64,000 bases of DNA, from the NCBI GenBank assembly GCA_947166275.1, contig CAMVDP010000002.1:62001-126000 (forward strand). The letters run 5' to 3'. Under the pieces are notes generated by a model. That model saw only the letters and a list, made by a program, of their open reading frames with translations, did no database searches and had not been told where the DNA came from. Within the stretch, counting starts at the first letter, position 1. Each line of letters starts with the position of its first letter. Below, one piece after another: positions 60,677-64,000 of the stretch. Both the position numbers and the translations under genes were made by a program. This stretch comes from an uncultured Clostridia bacterium. GTDB taxonomy: Bacteria > Bacillota > Clostridia > Oscillospirales > Ruminococcaceae.

Positions 60677-61288
60677 ATGTCAGAAAACACTATCCAGAAA
60701 AAAAAGCCAAACCACGTACGATTCCTCACACTCACGGCGATACTTACGGCTATCGCGGTGATACTGCAGTACCTTGAATTTCCGGTGCCGCTGATACCAA
60801 GCTTCGTGAAGTTCGACTTCTCGGATCTGCCCGCGATACTTGCGGCGTTCCTCGTTTCACCGCTCTCCGGTATAGCAGTCTGTATGCTCAAAAACCTGAT
60901 ACACATTGCGGTTTCGATGTCAGCAGGTGTCGGAGAGCTCTGCAACTGCCTGCTCGGTATAGCTATGGTCGTTCCCGCGTGGCTCATATACAAGATAAAG
61001 CCGTCGAAGGTGAATGCCGCGCTCGCTATGATCGCCGGCTCATGTGTAGCAGCTGCCGCAAGCCTTCCGATAAACTACTTCATAACCTACCCGTTCTACG
61101 AGAACTTCTACGGGCTTCCCATGGAAGCGATACTCGGAATGTACCGCGAGATAAACGACGGTGTGGGCTCGCTCTGGGATGCACTGATATGGTTCAATCT
61201 GCCGTTCACATTCGTCAAGTTCATGGTAGACTCGATCATCGTATTCTTTATCTACAAGCCGCTCGCAAAAGTCACAAAGAAATACTGA
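60677..61288 (+). CDS. ribU: Riboflavin ECF transporter S component
   Basis: A 203-residue substrate-binding membrane subunit for riboflavin uptake, working with the shared EcfA/A'/T energising module (not in this window). Six hydrophobic segments follow a charged N-terminus; the family motif FVKFDFSDLPAILAAF lies near 48-63. The FMN riboswitch directly upstream confirms the substrate class. The ATG at 60677 has GGAG 6 nt upstream; an in-frame ATG at 60665 would put its ribosome binding site too close. Confidence 0.95.
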   Translation: MSENTIQKKKPNHVRFLTLTAILTAIAVILQYLEFPVPLIPSFVKFDFSDLPAILAAFLVSPLSGIAVCMLKNLIHIAVSMSAGVGELCNCLLGIAMVVPAWLIYKIKPSKVNAALAMIAGSCVAAAASLPINYFITYPFYENFYGLPMEAILGMYREINDGVGSLWDALIWFNLPFTFVKFMVDSIIVFFIYKPLAKVTKKY

Positions 61289-61293
61289 TCCGG

Positions 61294-61320
61294 CTCCCCT
61301 GCCTCATCGCAGGGGAGTTT
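61294..61320 (+). terminator. Terminator of ribU
   Basis: A 9-bp stem CTCCCCTGC/GCAGGGGAG (61294-61302 with 61309-61317) with a short TTT tail, 5 nt after the ribU stop. Confidence 0.85.
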
Positions 61321-61390
61321 CTGCGTTATCTGACATGACCCGCGAACCGAAAGAGTATGCTCAACACAAGTCCTGTTTACCTTGCAGGCA

Positions 61391-61433
61391 TAAAAAAACA
61401 GCCTCCGGAACGATCCACTGTCGTACCGGAGGC
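61391..61433 (-). terminator. Terminator of the oligopeptide ABC operon
   Basis: An 8-bp stem GCCTCCGG/CCGGAGGC (61401-61408 with 61426-61433); on the minus strand it is followed by TGTTTTTTTA. Confidence 0.88.
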
Positions 61434-61441
61434 ATTCTGTT

Positions 61442-62461
61442 TTATTCAGTAGCTTTCTTGACCCCCTCTGCCACAAGGTGACAGCCGACCATAAGAAGTA
61501 TCATTATGATCGCGGGAGGAATGAGCTTGTACGGATGCAGCAGTGCGTTCGCAAAGCCGTCCGACAGCAGCGTTCCCAGCGAGCATGTACCCGCAGGCAT
61601 CCCAAGACCCACGAAGCTTAAGAACGCTTCCAGGAATACTGCTGAAGGGATACTGAGCATTATCTGCGTCACAAGCTTGCCGACGATGTTCGGGACTATC
61701 TCGCGGAATATCAGGTGTAAATGCCCCGCGCCCATGGTCTTTGCAGCCTGGACGTACTCGAGCTGCTTTACCTTGAGCACCTCGGAGCGTGCGATAAGAC
61801 TCATCTCGAACCACCCCGAAAGCATCAGCGCGAACATGATAGAGCCCATACCCGGTTTAAGCACGAGCATAAGCAGCGTCACAACGACAAGCGTCGGAAT
61901 ACTTCCTATGATGTCGACTATCCTCTGCATGATAATGTCGGTCACGCCGCCGAAATATCCGGAGATTATGCCGTAGTTCATGCCGATCAGCAGGTTTATC
62001 GCTGTCGCCGCGAATGCGATGATAAGCGATATGCGAAGCCCCATGAAGCATCTCGCGAACATATCACGCCCGAGCTTATCGGTACCGAAGAGATAATACT
62101 CGTTAGTGAGTCCGAGCTCGTCATACTTGTTGTCGGTAATATAGCCGCTTGTCATCGGTACAGCTTCCGAGCCGTCAAGTATGCCTGCCGAGGCAAGCAC
62201 CGGCACACGCGGCGCAAGATTTGCACGGGTCAGATCCTGGTCGTCATAGCTGTGACCGGAGATGTACGGGCCGACAATGGCAAGCAGTACCAGCAGGCAT
62301 ATTATCACGACGCCGAGAACGCTCGACTTATTCGAGAAAAAGCGCCTGACAGTCTCGTGCTTCACGCCGCCGATAGATTCTTTCACAGCGCTTCGGGTAA
62401 GTTCAGGAGGAGCAAGGACAAAGTCCTCCTTTACAGGTATGTATGCGGTTTCGTTGTTCAT
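61442..62461 (-). CDS. Oligopeptide ABC transporter permease (OppC/DppC type)
   Basis: A 339-residue inner-membrane permease. A N-terminal cytoplasmic segment of about 40 residues precedes TM1, then a long loop (about 65-125) with FGTDKLGRDMFAR and a BPD transporter domain with five further TM segments; the EAA-like loop reads EVLKVKQLEYVQAAKTMGAG near 225. It pairs with the OppB-like permease just upstream (23 nt). Peptide or nickel transport cannot be told apart from the permeases alone. Confidence 0.93.
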   Translation of the reverse strand: MNNETAYIPVKEDFVLAPPELTRSAVKESIGGVKHETVRRFFSNKSSVLGVVIICLLVLLAIVGPYISGHSYDDQDLTRANLAPRVPVLASAGILDGSEAVPMTSGYITDNKYDELGLTNEYYLFGTDKLGRDMFARCFMGLRISLIIAFAATAINLLIGMNYGIISGYFGGVTDIIMQRIVDIIGSIPTLVVVTLLMLVLKPGMGSIMFALMLSGWFEMSLIARSEVLKVKQLEYVQAAKTMGAGHLHLIFREIVPNIVGKLVTQIMLSIPSAVFLEAFLSFVGLGMPAGTCSLGTLLSDGFANALLHPYKLIPPAIIMILLMVGCHLVAEGVKKATE

Positions 62462-62484
62462 TCTTCTTTTACCTCACTTTCCCG

Positions 62485-63417
62485 TTAATCGCGGCCGCCG
62501 AGACGCACACGCGGGTCGATGATACAGTACAGTATATCAAGCAGTAGCATCACAACGATGTACAGCGCCGAATATATAAAGCTTAATGCGATGACCACGC
62601 TGTAATCGTTGGAATCTATCGCGCTTGTGAGAAGTCCGCCCACTCCGGGAACAGAGAACATGCGTTCGATCACGAGCGAGCCGGTGAGCAGGCTCACGAG
62701 AAGGCTCGCCACTACCGTAATGACTGGCATCAGCGAGTTTTTCAGCACATACTTCATTATCACGGTGCCGTTGGGAAGACCCTGACACTTCGCAAAAAGC
62801 ACGTAATCAGACTTCATGACGTCGCTCGCTTCAGCCTTCGCGAAACGCGCTATGACCGACATTACCCCGAAGCTCATCGCCATTATCGGCATGACTGTGG
62901 ATAGTATCGGTGTGCGGAAATCATACAGGAGCGGAAGCATGTCGACTCTGTATCCCAGAAAGTAGGAGAAGAACATTGCGAATATGTATGACGGCACCGC
63001 TATTCCGAGCAGTGTGAATAACCCGTATATAAAGTTCAGCACCTTATTGCGGAAAAATGCTGTAAGAAAGCCCAGCACCAGCCCAGAAAACGTACCGACG
63101 ATCATACTCGCGAGACCTATCTGCACAGTTATGGGGAACCTGTTAACGAGAAGCTCGGTTATCGGTGTGTTCGCCGAAAGCGAATAACTTACGCCAAGAT
63201 CACCGCGCAGCATATTGACGATGTACCTGAAAAACTGCTCGATGACGGGTCGGTCAAGCCCGTATTTTTCCTTGAGTTGAGCTACCTGCTCCGGAGAAAG
63301 CTTCTCGTCATTGAAGGGCGAGCCCGGCATCAGCTGGAGCAGCAGAAACAGTATCAGCAGTATCACAAGCAGCGTGATAACAGATATCAGAAGCCGCTTT
63401 CCTATGTATTTCAGCAT
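62485..63417 (-). CDS. Oligopeptide ABC transporter permease (OppB/DppB type)
   Basis: A 310-residue permease with six TM segments. The N-terminus MLKYIGKRLLISVITLLVIL and PGSPFNDE are typical of OppB/DppB, the EAA loop is near 195 (AKAEASDVMKSDYVLFAKC), and the C-terminus ends in DPRVRLGGRD. Its ATG overlaps the stop of the binding-protein gene by one base (TAATG). Confidence 0.94.
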   Translation of the reverse strand: MLKYIGKRLLISVITLLVILLILFLLLQLMPGSPFNDEKLSPEQVAQLKEKYGLDRPVIEQFFRYIVNMLRGDLGVSYSLSANTPITELLVNRFPITVQIGLASMIVGTFSGLVLGFLTAFFRNKVLNFIYGLFTLLGIAVPSYIFAMFFSYFLGYRVDMLPLLYDFRTPILSTVMPIMAMSFGVMSVIARFAKAEASDVMKSDYVLFAKCQGLPNGTVIMKYVLKNSLMPVITVVASLLVSLLTGSLVIERMFSVPGVGGLLTSAIDSNDYSVVIALSFIYSALYIVVMLLLDILYCIIDPRVRLGGRD

Positions 63418-64000
63418 TATCGCACCTCCTTTGTAAGACCGGTCACCACAAACCCGGTACCTGTCGGAGTAAGGCGAAAGCCCTCGACTCCCTCATGCAC
63501 GAGGTACGAACGTCCGACTGTCCAGAGCGGTATCACTGCCGCGTCCTCCATCAGCATTTCTTCAGCGCGGTGCATGAGATTCACACGCTCCTCGTTATTA
63601 TTCGCGACCTCCGCGCTCTGACAGCGTTCGATCAGAGCTTCATAATCCGGATCGTTGTAGCTGTTCGTGTGATCCGTGGAAAGGAAGCAGCTCAAAAACG
63701 CTGTGGGATCCGAATAATCGGCTACCCAGCCCACCATTATCATGTCAAAGTCTCCCGACATACGAATACGCGAGTGCTCCTTTCGCGGCACCGGTTTCAG
63801 CTCGATCTTCAGTCCCGGCAGCGCTTTTTCCATCTGCGCGCATATTGCCTCGGCAACATCGCCGGAAGTCGTTGCATACACAAAATTCAGAGTCAGCGAC
63901 GAAATGCCGAGCTCGCTCAATCCGAGCTCCCACAGCCGCTTCGCTTCATCAGTGTCATATACTGCGTATTCGTCGTACATCGTGCGATCACCGGCGAAAT
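63417..64000 (-). CDS. Oligopeptide-binding protein, SBP family 5 (5' end outside window)
   Basis: The C-terminal 194 residues of an extracytoplasmic solute-binding protein of SBP family 5 (OppA/DppA). Visible features are the hinge and second lobe, with VGWVADYSDPTAFLSCF and HRAEEMLMEDAAVIPLW, both typical of the family. The N-terminus with the lipoprotein signal lies beyond the right edge; the frame runs open to 64000. It is first of the visible transporter genes; the ATPases are not seen in this window. Confidence 0.92.
   Translation of the reverse strand, partial: FAGDRTMYDEYAVYDTDEAKRLWELGLSELGISSLTLNFVYATTSGDVAEAICAQMEKALPGLKIELKPVPRKEHSRIRMSGDFDMIMVGWVADYSDPTAFLSCFLSTDHTNSYNDPDYEALIERCQSAEVANNNEERVNLMHRAEEMLMEDAAVIPLWTVGRSYLVHEGVEGFRLTPTGTGFVVTGLTKEVR

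Overview
The window is a contiguous piece of a Gram-positive Clostridia chromosome, most likely a Ruminococcus-like member of the Oscillospiraceae (inference). The evidence is the Gram-positive replicase PolC, the Firmicutes gene order plsX-rnc-(radical SAM)-smc-ftsY and yhbY-nadD-yqeK-rsfS, an L20-type infC-rpmI-rplT leader, strong AGGAGG ribosome binding sites, and many promoters close to TTGACA-17-TATAAT. Coding density is high. I see no insertion sequence, prophage, CRISPR array, rRNA or tRNA.

Layout. 1-5757 (minus): a tightly overlapping operon lepA-hemW-dusB-DUF4177 gene-SDR-mrp, cut at the left edge. 5816-8229 (plus): three membrane proteins of unknown function and a HAD phosphatase. 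8339-13147: two convergent signalling genes sharing one terminator, a membrane protein with a degenerate GGDEF domain and a large EAL protein. 13372-13737: an HU gene. 13804-19780 (minus): a small HU-like ORF, an FtsX-type ABC exporter, a response regulator, a sensor kinase and a YfcE-type phosphodiesterase. 19852-25240: hisI facing hisE, with polC upstream of hisE. 25237-31393 (minus): a fused flavoprotein, a THUMP RNA methyltransferase, recG and a ParB/Noc-like gene. 31651-36031 (plus): a small HExxH membrane protein, a PASTA pseudokinase, pheA, secG and a small unknown gene. 36051-37456: infC-rpmI-rplT. 37488-38441 (minus): an unknown membrane protein. 38504-54203 (plus): a long housekeeping run (spoU, topA, trmFO, plsX, rnc, radical SAM, smc, ftsY, rdgB, yhbY, nadD, yqeK, rsfS and small unknowns). 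54274-60239: rpsU, yqeG, a TIM-barrel gene, a secreted metzincin-like protease, aroQ, an M24 peptidase, efp and a CD1247-type zinc-ribbon gene. 60275-61288: an FMN riboswitch and ribU. 61442-64000 (minus): an oligopeptide ABC transporter cut at the right edge.

The most unusual element is the FMN riboswitch. Its aptamer spans about 325 nt because one peripheral arm (by the consensus, the P6 arm) carries 2.3 tandem copies of a 64-bp hairpin-rich repeat. One repeat hairpin differs at a single base from the riboswitch's own P3-position hairpin. Also notable: the PASTA 'kinase' has lost every catalytic residue I can locate; a BaiN/HI0933-type flavoprotein is fused to a domain of about 280 residues that I do not recognise; infC appears to start at an ATC codon behind an attenuator; and a secreted FN3 protein carries a HExxHxxGxxD zinc site.
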